DNA of 64,000 nucleotides from Ruminococcus flavefaciens ATCC 19208 (GCF_000518765.1 NZ_JAEF01000016.1:62001-126000); one strand, 5' to 3'; positions 34,207 to 43,244 are shown, counted from the first letter of the stretch. A program made the numbers and translations. Notes: generated by a model from the letters alone, not told the origin.

Positions 34207-35503
34207 CGTTTTTCTCCTTTGGGATAAGAATAACGCATACAGTTCCCTCATCGGGAACACTGTTTATGATAAGTTCACCGCCGCATTCGTCCTCAAGACG
34301 TTTGCGGACGTTGTTTATGCCTATATGGCTTTCATCGAGATTGTCGAGGGCGGAGGTATCGAAGCCTGCGCCGTCGTCCATAATGGTTATCCTGTGGTGA
34401 GTTTCAGTCTCATCGGTGATGATGCGGACAGTGCCGCAGCCGCTTTCAGAGCTGTTTATGCCGTGCTTTACAGCATTTTCCACCATTGGCTGTACCGTGA
34501 GTACAGGCAGCATGAACATTTCGTTCCTGATATCGAATTCGATATTCAGGTCGTCGTCAAATCTGAGTTTTTCCAGAGAGAGGTATATCTTTGTATGCTC
34601 AAGCTCCTCCTTGATGCTCACAAGACCGTTTCTGCTCATGGCGTCAAGATTTTGTCTCAGATACTTTGAGAAGTCGATAAGGGCGTTTTTGGTCTTTTGC
34701 GTATCCTTATCGCAAAGATATATTATCGAAGTAAGAGAATTGTACATAAAATGGGGCTGTATCTGCGAAAGAGTCAGCACCCTTCGGCTTTTTTCGAGCT
34801 CAAGCTCGCTTGTCCTGAGCTTTGTTTCCATTTCGCGCTGATATATGGATATAAGGTAGAAATAGAAGATTATAACGTCGAGAGCAACTATTTCGTCCAT
34901 AAGGTCTACGACGATATAGGCGGCTTCAAGATAGCACTCGAATATGGTCAGGAAAACTATGAATATAACGGTGGCACCCTTGGTACGCTCCTTTGATTTG
35001 AAGAAGCGGATAGAGTACCTCAGCAGGAGCAGCATATATATCATGCCCGTGAAATAAGGGGAGAGGAACAATATCCTGTTCTCATAGTCAAGGTGCTTGT
35101 CAAAGCTGAAAATTATCTTCGGACCGAAAAGGTTGATTATTTCCGCCAGTATAAGTATGCCCTCGGGAATGAAAAGCAGATACCTTTTTACGTTTGGCGT
35201 AACGAGCAGTATCTCGATATAGGCTATCATGGGGAAGAGGATATGCTCTACTGTTGAACGGAAATACATAAAGTACATTGCAGGGTCGCCGCGGTAATCG
35301 TAGCTTGCGTCGTAGGATTCTTTCAGGAAAAGCTCTCTGAAGAAGGTATTTGCAACGATAATGGTTAGCAGCAGGACTATAACAGCGATATGCTCGGTAC
35401 CGCGCGGACGTTCCTTGCGGTTTTCGATGAGCAGTACGATGATACCGATAATAAGAGCAACAGAGACGAAATTATAGCTGATAAGATACGAGACTAATTC
35501 CAT
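34184..35503 (-). CDS. LytS/YesM-type sensor histidine kinase
   Basis: 439 residues from ATG 35503. Six or seven hydrophobic segments fill about 1-225 with no large outer domain, so the signal is probably sensed in or near the membrane. The His_kinase domain has QIQPHFMYNSLTSI (phospho-accepting His), then the ATPase part with PMVENAVKHG and DDGAGFD plus GIGINNVRKRL-like HIGINNVRKRLEDECGGEL. It overlaps the regulator gene downstream, and azlCD follow 60 bases later. Confidence 0.9.
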   Translation of the reverse strand: MELVSYLISYNFVSVALIIGIIVLLIENRKERPRGTEHIAVIVLLLTIIVANTFFRELFLKESYDASYDYRGDPAMYFMYFRSTVEHILFPMIAYIEILLVTPNVKRYLLFIPEGILILAEIINLFGPKIIFSFDKHLDYENRILFLSPYFTGMIYMLLLLRYSIRFFKSKERTKGATVIFIVFLTIFECYLEAAYIVVDLMDEIVALDVIIFYFYLISIYQREMETKLRTSELELEKSRRVLTLSQIQPHFMYNSLTSIIYLCDKDTQKTKNALIDFSKYLRQNLDAMSRNGLVSIKEELEHTKIYLSLEKLRFDDDLNIEFDIRNEMFMLPVLTVQPMVENAVKHGINSSESGCGTVRIITDETETHHRITIMDDGAGFDTSALDNLDESHIGINNVRKRLEDECGGELIINSVPDEGTVCVILIPKEKNDENSGNR

Positions 35504-35562
35504 AACAGTTCTCCTTGTGATTATGTATAATACAGCAGACTGCATTTTGACCATATAATGCT

Positions 35563-35591
35563 ATTATAACACATTCTGCACTGTTTGTAAA
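35563..35591 (-). promoter_or_regulatory. Promoter of the two-component system
   Basis: Minus strand TTTACA (35591-35586), 17 bases, TATAAT (35568-35563). Confidence 0.8.
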
Positions 35592-35722
35592 GAAAAGGGA
35601 AGCCGTTTTTTGTGTGTATTATTCATAAAAAATCACCTGACAGCGGCAGAATTTGTAGTTGAAAATCGTTGAAATGACGAAATTGCGAAAAATTCTTAAA
35701 ATTGAATAAAAAGGGGCTTTTT

Positions 35723-35755
35723 TGTTGAACCGTGTGGAACATCTTATGTTATAAT
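35723..35755 (+). promoter_or_regulatory. Promoter of the non-coding RNA candidate
   Basis: TTGAAC (about 35724-35729) and TATAAT (35750-35755), spacing about 19-20 bases, longer than ideal; the -10 is perfect. Predicted start near 35762. Confidence 0.55.
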
Positions 35756-35761
35756 AATGGT

Positions 35762-36030
35762 GGGATATGATATACATATATTGTGGCAGTAGGGTTCAGA
35801 CGCTGCGGTTGGTAGTAAAACTGGGGGGAAACAGTTGCGGAGGTTGTAATATTACCTGCCGAAGCGGGCTGCGGTGTCTCTTCTCCTACGTTAAAGAGCA
35901 AATTAAGATCATCTGATGGTTTCCGTGAAACGCGGAAGGGGTTCACTATTATTTTGATTTCGAGGGATTGCTATACCTTCATTGTTCAATATTTTTTCAG
36001 GCGCAGTCATAGTGGCTGCGCACTTTTTTT
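35762..36030 (+). ncRNA. Structured non-coding RNA candidate, about 270 nt
   Basis: No credible ORF. A 12-pair helix joins 35799-35810 (GACGCTGCGGTT) with 35867-35878 (GGCTGCGGTGTC), counting G-U pairs. Inside it are hairpin AACTG/CAGTT (35819-35823/35832-35836) with a G-rich loop and hairpin AGGT/ACCT (35841-35844/35854-35857), making a three-way junction. GGGGAA in the G-rich loop (35825-35830) can pair with TTCTCC (35881-35886), a possible pseudoknot. A further hairpin is TTCCGTG/CGCGGAA (35921-35927/35931-35937), and ATATTG (35778-35783) can close with CAATAT (35987-35992). The transcript ends in a strong terminator (36001-36030). The junction-plus-pseudoknot plan made me think of the raiA/SolB RNA class, but I cannot confirm that from memory. 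Confidence 0.65.
36001..36030 (+). terminator. Terminator of the non-coding RNA candidate
   Basis: GCGCAGTCA (36001-36009) and TGGCTGCGC (36013-36021) pair around TAG, followed by AC and seven T. Confidence 0.92.
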
Positions 36031-36122
36031 AATTTATTAAAGATATGAAAATAGTAAAAAACTGCGGTTCTGTACAATCGTATTCTCATTATATCCGATA
36101 ATGTCATAACACGGGAAATCCA

Positions 36123-36151
36123 TTGACACCGATGTTTTGAAATGATAAAAT
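36123..36151 (+). promoter_or_regulatory. Promoter of the GH74 gene
   Basis: TTGACA (36123-36128), 17 bases, TAAAAT (36146-36151). The leader to the start codon is about 155 bases; I recognise no riboswitch in it. Confidence 0.8.
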
Positions 36152-36314
36152 GTAGTCGAAAAGTAAACGTGAAAAAATTTTTCAACAGGGCATTTATAAA
36201 AAACATTTGATTAAGGAAAAACAGATAGGTGCGGCAGATGTCGTGCATAGCTGTTTTTTCTCAAAAGGGGTTTTTAGAGATGTCCAATGTATAAACAGAA
36301 AGGAAAGAAAACAA

Positions 36315-39107
36315 ATGAAAGCAATTAAAAAGACTTTGGCGGGTCTTTGTGCTGTCTGCATCAGTGCAGGAAGCCTTTCCGTAATAGGCGCATCAGAATA
36401 TGGCAGCGTGGCTGAGGCAGCATCAAAGGATATTTCTTCGACAATGGAGTGGGACACACTGAAAATGGGCGGTGCAGGCTTCGTGTCGGGCATCGTTGCA
36501 GGACAGAAGGAAATGTATCTTCGTACAGACGTAGGCGGCGCGTACAGATACGACTATGACAAGAAGAGATGGGTACAGCTTTTCGGCTTCATCAACGAGG
36601 ACGACCGCGGACTTCTCAGCTGTAAGGGCATCGCTATCGACCCGACAGACGATCTGACAGCTTATTTCCTCTGCGGCTGTGCATACTTCTCAAATGCAAA
36701 GACAGTTATCTATAAGACTACAGACGGCGGCAAGACATTTACAGGCGTTGATGTCACAGATCATATACAGGTACACGGAAACGGCGACGGCCGTGAGTGT
36801 ATCGAGCCTATCGCAGTTGATCCCGATAACCCTGATACCATATATGCAGGCGGCGATGTTACCGCAGGCAAGTCAGCACTTATCAAGTCAACAGACGGCG
36901 GTAAATCATGGAAGCCTGTAGAGGGGTATGATGCACTCGGACTTTTCACAGGAGAGATCAAGTACCCTTCATGGACGGATAATCTGGTAAGAGGCACAGA
37001 GCCAAGCAAGCTCTACAACCAGCAGAACGGTATCGGATGTGTTTATGTCGAGGGCGGCAAGGTGTACGTCGGAACCTCCGTAACAGGACAGGCAAATGTC
37101 CACGTAGCAAGCGTCAAGGACGACAAGTTCGAGCCAATAAAGGCGCTCCCGAATGCAAACTATCCTCTTTCAATAACAAGTGACCATAACGGAAATCTTT
37201 TCTTTACATATATCGCAGGACTTGCTTTTGCAGGTGCATCAGGCGGTGCATACAAGTACAATATTGCTTCAGGCAAGGCTGAAAAGCTTACAGTTTCAGA
37301 CAATTCTATCGGTATGATAGATGTTGACAAGAAGGATCCCAACAAGATGTTCGCACGTACCTGCGGTGTATTCTCAGACCAGTGGTTCGGCGATGAATGG
37401 ATACAGGACGACCCCAGCACTCCCGAAAACGAGGGTACTATCGCATGGGGTGACCACTTCTTCCGCTCAAATGACGGCGGCAAGACATGGGAAGATATAA
37501 CTCCCGGTGCAGGTCCTACAGACTACTCAACAGGAGTAGGCGTAAAGAATTTCATCTCACTTCCTATGGATCTGAACGGCTATGACTGGATATACGGCAA
37601 GGCTTGCCATTGGGGCAGCAGCATCGTTATCGACCCAAGAGACCCTGAGGGAGACAGACTTCTCCTCACATCAGGAAACGGCGTATTTGCCTGCGACAAT
37701 GCATGGGACGAAAAGGGCATACAATTCTACTTCCAGCCTGACGGAGTTGAGGAATGCGTAAGCCTTGATTTCTACAGCACAGCTGACGGTCTCGACCTTT
37801 CGGCTATCGGCGACTATGACGGCTTCATTCATACTACTGTTGACGGCATACCTGAGCAGTACAAGCCGAATATGGGCTCTACCTCAGCTATAACAGTCTG
37901 CCCTCAGAATACTGATGTTTGGGCAAGAACTGCCAACGGCGACGGAAACAATACAGGCAGCGGATATTATACTTTAGACCGCGGCAAGACATGGAAGACC
38001 TTCAAGCCTGCCTGCACAGGCGGCAAGCTCTCCATTACAGAGCTTTCAAAGGGCAAGTACAGAGTTATAAATACAAGTGCAAAGGGCGCTGCTTCCTACT
38101 CTGATGACTGGGGTGCAACATGGAAGACCTGCGAAGGAATAAAGGCAACAAAGGGCGTTTACACACTGGTCGATCCCGAGAATGCAAAGATAGTTTACGC
38201 TGTAGGTGCTCAGTTCAATGAATACTGGTCATCTGATATATCCAAGAAAGAGCCTACCTACGACGAGTCACACTACTCATACTACATCAGTGAGGACTAC
38301 GGCGCAACCTTCACAGAGACACGTATCTGCCCGTATAACTGGCAGCTCACATGGAAGTTCGAGGAAACAGGCGATCCTGCATACCTCGGAAACGGCACTA
38401 TAGCTTTTGCAGGTGCAGAAGAGGGCGTTTTCCTCATCTCCGACAAGGGCAAGACCATCAAGAAGCTGGACAACGTGGCATATGCAAAGTGTATCGGCTA
38501 CGGTGCACCAGAGAAGAAGGGCGATGTGAATACACTCTTCATCTACGGCAAGCCCGAGAAGGATGACAAGGAAGGCATCTACCGTTCAACAGATGCAGGA
38601 AAGACATGGGTGTGCATCAATACAGATCACCTCTACGGCGGTACAGGCAACGGTAACTACCTCGTTGGCGATATGGACGAGTTCGGTAAGGTATATATGT
38701 CAACAGTAGGCTGTGGTATAGTTTACGGACAGATAAAGGGCAGTGCTCCTTCAACTCCGTCAACAACTACAACAACTACGAAAAAGACCACGACTACAAC
38801 AAAGGTAACTACTACAACTAAGGCAGCAACTACGACTGTATCCACAACTCCAAAGACAACAAGCAAGGACTACAAGGCAGGCGATGCAAACTGCGACGGC
38901 GGAGTAGACCTTTCAGATGCAGTTATCATCATGCAGGCACTTGCAAATCCGAATAAGTACGGCGAGAGCGGTTCTGACAAAACTCACATCACAAAGCAGG
39001 GCATCGAGAATGCAGACGTTATCGGTAACGATGGCATGACAACAAACGATGCACAGGCTATCCAGAGATATCTCCTGAAACTTGTAACAGAGCTGCCTAT
39101 CAAATAA
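36315..39107 (+). CDS. GH74 xyloglucanase with C-terminal type I dockerin
   Basis: 930 residues from ATG 36315 (AGAAAGGAAAG upstream); the in-frame region back to 36207 is leader. Signal peptide about 1-36 (KTLAGLCAVCISAGSLSVIG). The GH74 catalytic part (about 40-805) starts MEWDTLKMGGAGFVSGIVAG, LRTDVGGAYRYD, and contains repeated Asp-box turns such as TTDGGKTF and STDGGKSW from its twin seven-bladed propellers. GH74 enzymes cut the glucan backbone of xyloglucan. A Thr-rich linker (about 812-848) leads to a dockerin (854-930) with the first calcium loop AGDANCDGGVDLSDAV and a second at DVIGNDGMTTNDAQAIQRYL. It should dock onto a cohesin scaffoldin outside the cell. Confidence 0.93.
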   Translation: MKAIKKTLAGLCAVCISAGSLSVIGASEYGSVAEAASKDISSTMEWDTLKMGGAGFVSGIVAGQKEMYLRTDVGGAYRYDYDKKRWVQLFGFINEDDRGLLSCKGIAIDPTDDLTAYFLCGCAYFSNAKTVIYKTTDGGKTFTGVDVTDHIQVHGNGDGRECIEPIAVDPDNPDTIYAGGDVTAGKSALIKSTDGGKSWKPVEGYDALGLFTGEIKYPSWTDNLVRGTEPSKLYNQQNGIGCVYVEGGKVYVGTSVTGQANVHVASVKDDKFEPIKALPNANYPLSITSDHNGNLFFTYIAGLAFAGASGGAYKYNIASGKAEKLTVSDNSIGMIDVDKKDPNKMFARTCGVFSDQWFGDEWIQDDPSTPENEGTIAWGDHFFRSNDGGKTWEDITPGAGPTDYSTGVGVKNFISLPMDLNGYDWIYGKACHWGSSIVIDPRDPEGDRLLLTSGNGVFACDNAWDEKGIQFYFQPDGVEECVSLDFYSTADGLDLSAIGDYDGFIHTTVDGIPEQYKPNMGSTSAITVCPQNTDVWARTANGDGNNTGSGYYTLDRGKTWKTFKPACTGGKLSITELSKGKYRVINTSAKGAASYSDDWGATWKTCEGIKATKGVYTLVDPENAKIVYAVGAQFNEYWSSDISKKEPTYDESHYSYYISEDYGATFTETRICPYNWQLTWKFEETGDPAYLGNGTIAFAGAEEGVFLISDKGKTIKKLDNVAYAKCIGYGAPEKKGDVNTLFIYGKPEKDDKEGIYRSTDAGKTWVCINTDHLYGGTGNGNYLVGDMDEFGKVYMSTVGCGIVYGQIKGSAPSTPSTTTTTTKKTTTTTKVTTTTKAATTTVSTTPKTTSKDYKAGDANCDGGVDLSDAVIIMQALANPNKYGESGSDKTHITKQGIENADVIGNDGMTTNDAQAIQRYLLKLVTELPIK

Positions 39108-39113
39108 TAACGC

Positions 39114-39143
39114 AAAACGGCTCCCAAAATGGAAGCCGTTTTT
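39114..39143 (+). terminator. Terminator after GH74
   Basis: AAAACGGCTCCC...GGAAGCCGTTTTT hairpin with one mismatch; almost identical to the terminator at 41102-41130. Confidence 0.88.
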
Positions 39144-39159
39144 GTTCACAAAAAATATA

Positions 39160-39188
39160 TTGATTTTTGTTTTTTGTTCTGCTATAAT
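39160..39188 (+). promoter_or_regulatory. Promoter of the LRR-dockerin gene
   Basis: TTGATT (39160-39165), 17 bases, TATAAT (39183-39188). Confidence 0.75.
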
Positions 39189-39222
39189 ATGGGATATATT
39201 TTAATGATATGGAGGATTTAAA

Positions 39223-41094
39223 ATGAAAAAAACAATTTCGATCGTCACATCTTTATGCATTTCCGCAGGTGCTTTACTTGCACCTTATGCATCAGGCTAT
39301 GGGGTAAAAGCCAATGCATACACGGCTGCATTAAGTGAAACAACTATCATCGAGCCATCTGTTGTCGGTGAGACTTCAGGAACTTGCGGCGAAAATGCTA
39401 CATGGACGCTTGATGACAGCGGTACGCTTACAATAAGCGGTACAGGCGAAATGACACGTGATTATTATTCATTCAAAGAAATTATAAAATCAGTAATTAT
39501 TGAAAAAGGAATAACCACAATATGTGTGAGTGCTTTTGAGAATTATGTCAATCTTGAATCTGTAACAATACCCGATACAGTTACAGATATAGGTCATTTA
39601 GCATTTGGAGATTGCAGCAGCTTGAAATCTATAGAAATACCTGCTTCTGTTAAAAAAATAGATTCTATGGCATTTAATAAATGCACAGGTCTTAAAGAAC
39701 TTGTATTTTCAGGTTCTGATATAGACATAGATGATTCAGCATTTTATAAGTGTGACAATATTGAAACTCTTATACTGCCAAATGGAGCTGCACATTTGGG
39801 TCATGATCTTTTAAATGACTTTGATAACCTCAAGTCCTTAACTATACCTCAGAATTTTTCGAATGATGATATAATTATTATGCATGGTGAAAATCTTAAA
39901 ACATTAACGGTACTGAATCCTGATTTTGATTTCAATAAGATTCATTTTCATTTTATGAGTGATTCGGTAATATGTGGATATACAGGTTCAACAGCTCAGG
40001 AATATGCCGAAAAAGAATATTTAAAATTTGTGGCTTTAGATGCTGCCGAAACAACGACAACAACTTCAGCAATTACAACGTCGGTTACAACAACGACCAC
40101 AACTGCAATAAATGAAACAACTCTTCCTGTGTCATCGGTTGTCCGCGAGACATCAGGAACTTACGGTGAAAATGCAACATGGAAACTTGATGACAACGGT
40201 ACTCTTACAATAAGCGGTACAGGTGAAATGGCAGATACTTATACTTTATTTTTGAAAATTAGAAAGGATATAAAATCTGTCATTATTGAAGAAGGAATAA
40301 CTTCGATAAATGCCTATACGTTTTGTGATTGCATCAATCTTGAATCTGTAACGATCCCCAATACAGTTACAAGTTTAGAGAAGGGCACTTTTGCAGGTTG
40401 CAACAGCCTGAAATCTATTATAATACCTGATTCTGTTACAAGCATAGGTATGTATGCATTTTATAATTGCAGCAGCCTTGAATCAATAAAGATTCCTTCT
40501 TCTGTTACATTGATAGATTATTGTGCATTTTATGGATGCACAGGACTGAAAGAACTTGTATTTCCAGCTTCTGATATAAACATAGATGATACAGCATTTT
40601 ATGGTTGTAAAAATATTCAAACATTAACGATGCTGAATCCTGATTTTAATTTTAATAAGATCCATTTTGATTGTACAAGAGATACGACAATATACGGATA
40701 TGTCGGTTCAACAGCTCAGGAATATGCCGAAAAAGAATATTTAAAATTTGTGGCTTTAGATGCTGCCGAAACTACCACAACATCTTCAACAACAACTACA
40801 ACGTCAGGCACAGCAACCACGACTGTATCTACAACTCCAAAGACAACAAGCAAGGACTACAAGGCAGGCGATGCAAACTGCGACGGCGGAGTAGACCTTT
40901 CAGATGCAGTTCTCATCATGCAGGCACTTGCAAATCCTAACAAGTACGGCGAGAGCGGTTCTGACAAAACTCACATCACAAAGCAGGGCATCGAGAATGC
41001 AGACGTTATCGGCAACGACGGCATGACAACAAACGATGCACAGGCTATCCAGAGATATCTCCTGAAGCTTGTGACAGAGCTGCCTATCAAATAA
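39223..41094 (+). CDS. Secreted BspA-type leucine-rich-repeat protein with type I dockerin
   Basis: 623 residues. Signal peptide about 1-30. Two related units: each opens with GENATW-T/K-LDD-S/N-GTLTISGTGEM (near 55 and 312) and continues as BspA-type LRR (LRR_5) repeats such as LESVTIPDTVTDIGHLAFGD and SLKSIEIPASVKKIDSMAF. The two units end in the same STAQEYAEKEYLKFVALDAAE, so an internal duplication is evident. Thr-rich linkers follow each unit. The dockerin (about 545-623) differs from that of the GH74 gene at one residue (Leu for Ile). LRR-dockerin proteins in Ruminococci are thought to help binding to substrate or partners; no catalytic motif is seen. Confidence 0.9.
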   Translation: MKKTISIVTSLCISAGALLAPYASGYGVKANAYTAALSETTIIEPSVVGETSGTCGENATWTLDDSGTLTISGTGEMTRDYYSFKEIIKSVIIEKGITTICVSAFENYVNLESVTIPDTVTDIGHLAFGDCSSLKSIEIPASVKKIDSMAFNKCTGLKELVFSGSDIDIDDSAFYKCDNIETLILPNGAAHLGHDLLNDFDNLKSLTIPQNFSNDDIIIMHGENLKTLTVLNPDFDFNKIHFHFMSDSVICGYTGSTAQEYAEKEYLKFVALDAAETTTTTSAITTSVTTTTTTAINETTLPVSSVVRETSGTYGENATWKLDDNGTLTISGTGEMADTYTLFLKIRKDIKSVIIEEGITSINAYTFCDCINLESVTIPNTVTSLEKGTFAGCNSLKSIIIPDSVTSIGMYAFYNCSSLESIKIPSSVTLIDYCAFYGCTGLKELVFPASDINIDDTAFYGCKNIQTLTMLNPDFNFNKIHFDCTRDTTIYGYVGSTAQEYAEKEYLKFVALDAAETTTTSSTTTTTSGTATTTVSTTPKTTSKDYKAGDANCDGGVDLSDAVLIMQALANPNKYGESGSDKTHITKQGIENADVIGNDGMTTNDAQAIQRYLLKLVTELPIK

Positions 41095-41101
41095 TAACGC
41101 G

Positions 41102-41130
41102 AAACGGCTTCCGAAATGGAAGCCGTTTTT
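41102..41130. terminator. Terminator between convergent genes
   Basis: AAACGGCTTCC (41102-41112), loop GAAAT, GGAAGCCGTTT (41118-41128), then T; it separates the dockerin gene from the phage-derived cluster. Confidence 0.9.
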
Positions 41131-41150
41131 ATGTTTATTCGTATGTATTG

Positions 41151-42074
41151 TCAGTGCGGAAATTTATCAATGAAAACTCCAACCTCTGTAAAAACACCCT
41201 TGCTGCTGCCCTTTACAGTTACAGAGCCGATACGCTGAGCTGTGATATTGCCGAAGCTTACCACATCATAAAGATCTTCACCGAGGAAGCCGCTGTATGA
41301 GCAGAACACTTTTTTGTGACCGCGGAAATCGTATTTATCGCGGAATATCAGAGCCTGCTGCGGATCATAGAGAAAGCGCATATCAAGATCGAAGTATTTA
41401 TGGCGTACTATTTTCAGTGCAGCCGCATCACTGTCGGTAAGATCGAAGGTGCCGTAATTTCCGTTGATATCTGCCATATGGTAATCACTGGCGATGTGCG
41501 AACAGGCAAGCTCAGTACCGTAAGTGAGCAGCTTTGTGTTTGTGTGATCGAATATCTCAGGTGCAGGGAAAGCACTTATCATAACTGTGTTCGTGTCTCT
41601 GATATAAGGATAAGTACCGAGGAGCTTGTAGGAAAGATTTGAAGCGGCGTCCCACATGGAGGTGTTGGATCTTACGTAGATATAGCTGCTGTCATCGGCA
41701 TTATTTTCGTGAGTTACATAAGGCAGGGTGTAGAAATTGTCCATGAGCATATTGAACGAGATATTCATTTTAAGTCCCGGCTCTATCTGGTTCTGACAAA
41801 GCAGCGATGTGAAGCCCCTTGACGTAACGCTGAGGAAATACTCACCGCCTGCTTTTTCGACTTTGAGCTTGTCGATTAGTCCGTGATGTATGAGAGTATT
41901 GTCAAGTGCGAGCAGTACCTCTGCGGCGTTATCGAAGCTTGTATGCGAAGTACGTACCTTTGCGGACAGGGAAGTGTAAGGAGTATATATATCCTTCCTG
42001 AAACTGAATGAGAGGATATTTTCCTCAGCAAGGATAGTCCCGTCCTTATTTTTTATACTGAGAACAGCTGTCAA
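41151..42074 (-). CDS. Phage tail hub/late control D-like protein
   Basis: 307 residues. ENILSFSFRKDIYTPYTSLSAKV near the N-terminus, then LIDKLKVEKAGGEYFLSVTS and RGFTSLLCQNQIEPG in the middle, then IYVRSNTSMWDAASNLSYKL, resemble baseplate hub proteins of the gpD/Mu gp44-like kind (by eye). Last gene of the cluster; its start overlaps the preceding stop (ATGA). The usual partners (tape measure, sheath, tube) are absent, so its present role is unclear. Confidence 0.55.
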   Translation of the reverse strand: MTAVLSIKNKDGTILAEENILSFSFRKDIYTPYTSLSAKVRTSHTSFDNAAEVLLALDNTLIHHGLIDKLKVEKAGGEYFLSVTSRGFTSLLCQNQIEPGLKMNISFNMLMDNFYTLPYVTHENNADDSSYIYVRSNTSMWDAASNLSYKLLGTYPYIRDTNTVMISAFPAPEIFDHTNTKLLTYGTELACSHIASDYHMADINGNYGTFDLTDSDAAALKIVRHKYFDLDMRFLYDPQQALIFRDKYDFRGHKKVFCSYSGFLGEDLYDVVSFGNITAQRIGSVTVKGSSKGVFTEVGVFIDKFPH

Positions 42075-42460
42075 GTATCATCGCTCCTTACAATATTATC
42101 GTCAGTCATCAGCGTGACCGATACATCTGCCCAGTCGCCTTTCTTGTTGTCGAAGGTATAGGACAGCAGACGGCAGTTACTGAAGCAAAGCCCCATATAC
42201 TCCACGTTGAAGAGTGCGGAGTTTTTCACAAGTGCATTGAAGCTGAAAACAAAATCCGCGGCAAAATCCGAGAACACTCTTCCCGAAAAGGTGAGCTTTG
42301 TACTGCGGCTTGCGTCATTGGTGAACACGCTTCCGCCGTCAGCCGTGGATTCTTCGTTTATGCTTCTTGCAGCCGAGGCTTTGAAGCTGTCGCAGTATAT
42401 AACCGCTGAGGCAATATTAACGGGCACAGCCTCATGCTTGGTAAGCTCTGTGGTACTCAT
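42071..42460 (-). CDS. Phage-cluster protein, probably tail or baseplate
   Basis: 129 residues from ATG 42460, with AAAGGAGC ahead; the in-frame extension to 42580 lies inside the previous gene. An all-beta-looking protein: VNIASAVIYCDSFKASAARS, then KLTFSGRVFSDFAADFVFSF, LFNVEYMGLCFSNCRLLSYT, ending DWADVSVTLMTDDN. The pattern of paired strands fits small tail-tube or tail-completion proteins, but I do not recognise a family. Overlaps both neighbours by four bases. Confidence 0.55.
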   Translation of the reverse strand: MSTTELTKHEAVPVNIASAVIYCDSFKASAARSINEESTADGGSVFTNDASRSTKLTFSGRVFSDFAADFVFSFNALVKNSALFNVEYMGLCFSNCRLLSYTFDNKKGDWADVSVTLMTDDNIVRSDDT

Positions 42461-42867
42461 GGGCTGCTCCTTTCTATCCTTGTGATACCGCTTGCGGAGA
42501 GCCTGACTGTAAGCACAAGACGCTGTATATTGGAGTCGAATTTTATGCTCATTTTCGACAGCGAGCAGGTAAGTCCGCACATATCGGATATGACAGGCTC
42601 GATGCTTGTATCATAAAGGCTGTATATCTCGGCTACGGAGCTTTTATGTGGAGCTGTTATGCTTATCTCAATATCGGCTTTGAAGGGGATAAAGATAGTG
42701 TAAGGTGAATAAATAGGCGAAAACGACTCAAATCCGCCTATGCCCACAACAGTGAATATCCCTTTTTCTTTCTTTGCGATATCCACCGCATCAAAGGCAC
42801 TGTAAACGGCTGTAACGCCGCTGTCTGTGAGCTTTTCTATTACATCGTTTATTATCTCGCGCAGCAT
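42457..42867 (-). CDS. Phage-cluster protein, tail-terminator-like
   Basis: 136 residues from ATG 42867; GGAGAGGTTATA upstream. Begins LREIINDVIEKLTDSGVTAV, a helix-strand entry common in tail-terminator or minor tail proteins, followed by beta strands (KGIFTVVGIGGFESFSPIYS, ADIEISITAPHKSS) and a helix. Assignment rests on position after the connector gene and on length. Start and stop overlap both neighbours. Confidence 0.5.
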   Translation of the reverse strand: MLREIINDVIEKLTDSGVTAVYSAFDAVDIAKKEKGIFTVVGIGGFESFSPIYSPYTIFIPFKADIEISITAPHKSSVAEIYSLYDTSIEPVISDMCGLTCSLSKMSIKFDSNIQRLVLTVRLSASGITRIERSSP

Positions 42868-43235
42868 TATAACCTCTCCTCTCCGCTTGAAAAGCTGCCG
42901 AAAACAAAGGTATCCGCAGTAATAAGGCTTTTGCACATCTGCAAGTAATCTTTAAGGAGCTGCTTTGCATACTCATATGCAGTATTCTGCGACTCCTTCA
43001 GCATCTTTCCTGCGTAGGTGACATCTGCTCTTTCTCTTGCAGCAAGTATCTGCTGTAGTCTGTAAAAAGCGAGGGCAGCGCAGAGAAAGCACAGCCTCAG
43101 GTCGCTTATATCCGCATTTGGTCTGAGGATATCGTCTACCTCACGCATGGAAACGTATATCAGCTTCATGTATTCGGTGCTGTTTGACTCGCCTGTCATA
43201 AGCTCGAATATTTCGGTTATTTTTTGAATATCCAT
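42867..43235 (-). CDS. Phage head-tail connector-like protein
   Basis: 122 residues, mostly helical: MDIQKITEIFELMTGES, MREVDDILRPNADISDLRLC, then a long helix ending in KQLLKDYLQM. Length, helix content and position directly after the protease gene fit head-tail connector (gp6-like) proteins. CLFLCAALAFYRLQ-like hydrophobic stretch LCFLCAALAFYRLQQI is part of the helix bundle. Stop overlaps the next start (TAATG). Confidence 0.5.
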   Translation of the reverse strand: MDIQKITEIFELMTGESNSTEYMKLIYVSMREVDDILRPNADISDLRLCFLCAALAFYRLQQILAARERADVTYAGKMLKESQNTAYEYAKQLLKDYLQMCKSLITADTFVFGSFSSGEERL

Positions 43236-43244
43236 ACTGCCTCC

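Noticed and set aside
35749..35946. A 65-codon minus-strand frame inside the structured RNA
   Set aside because: No ribosome site, and the region is better explained by strong RNA helices on the plus strand.
35762..36030. 6S RNA, T-box leader or GEMM cyclic-di-GMP riboswitch
   Set aside because: The long rod with central bubble of 6S RNA, the GGGUGG(N)ACCGCG T-box sequence, and the GEMM GNRA-tetraloop receptor pattern are not present; a terminator isolates the RNA from the next gene.
38757..38870. Microsatellite in the GH74 gene (ACA/ACT runs)
   Set aside because: It encodes the Thr-rich linker before the dockerin, which is normal for cellulosomal proteins.
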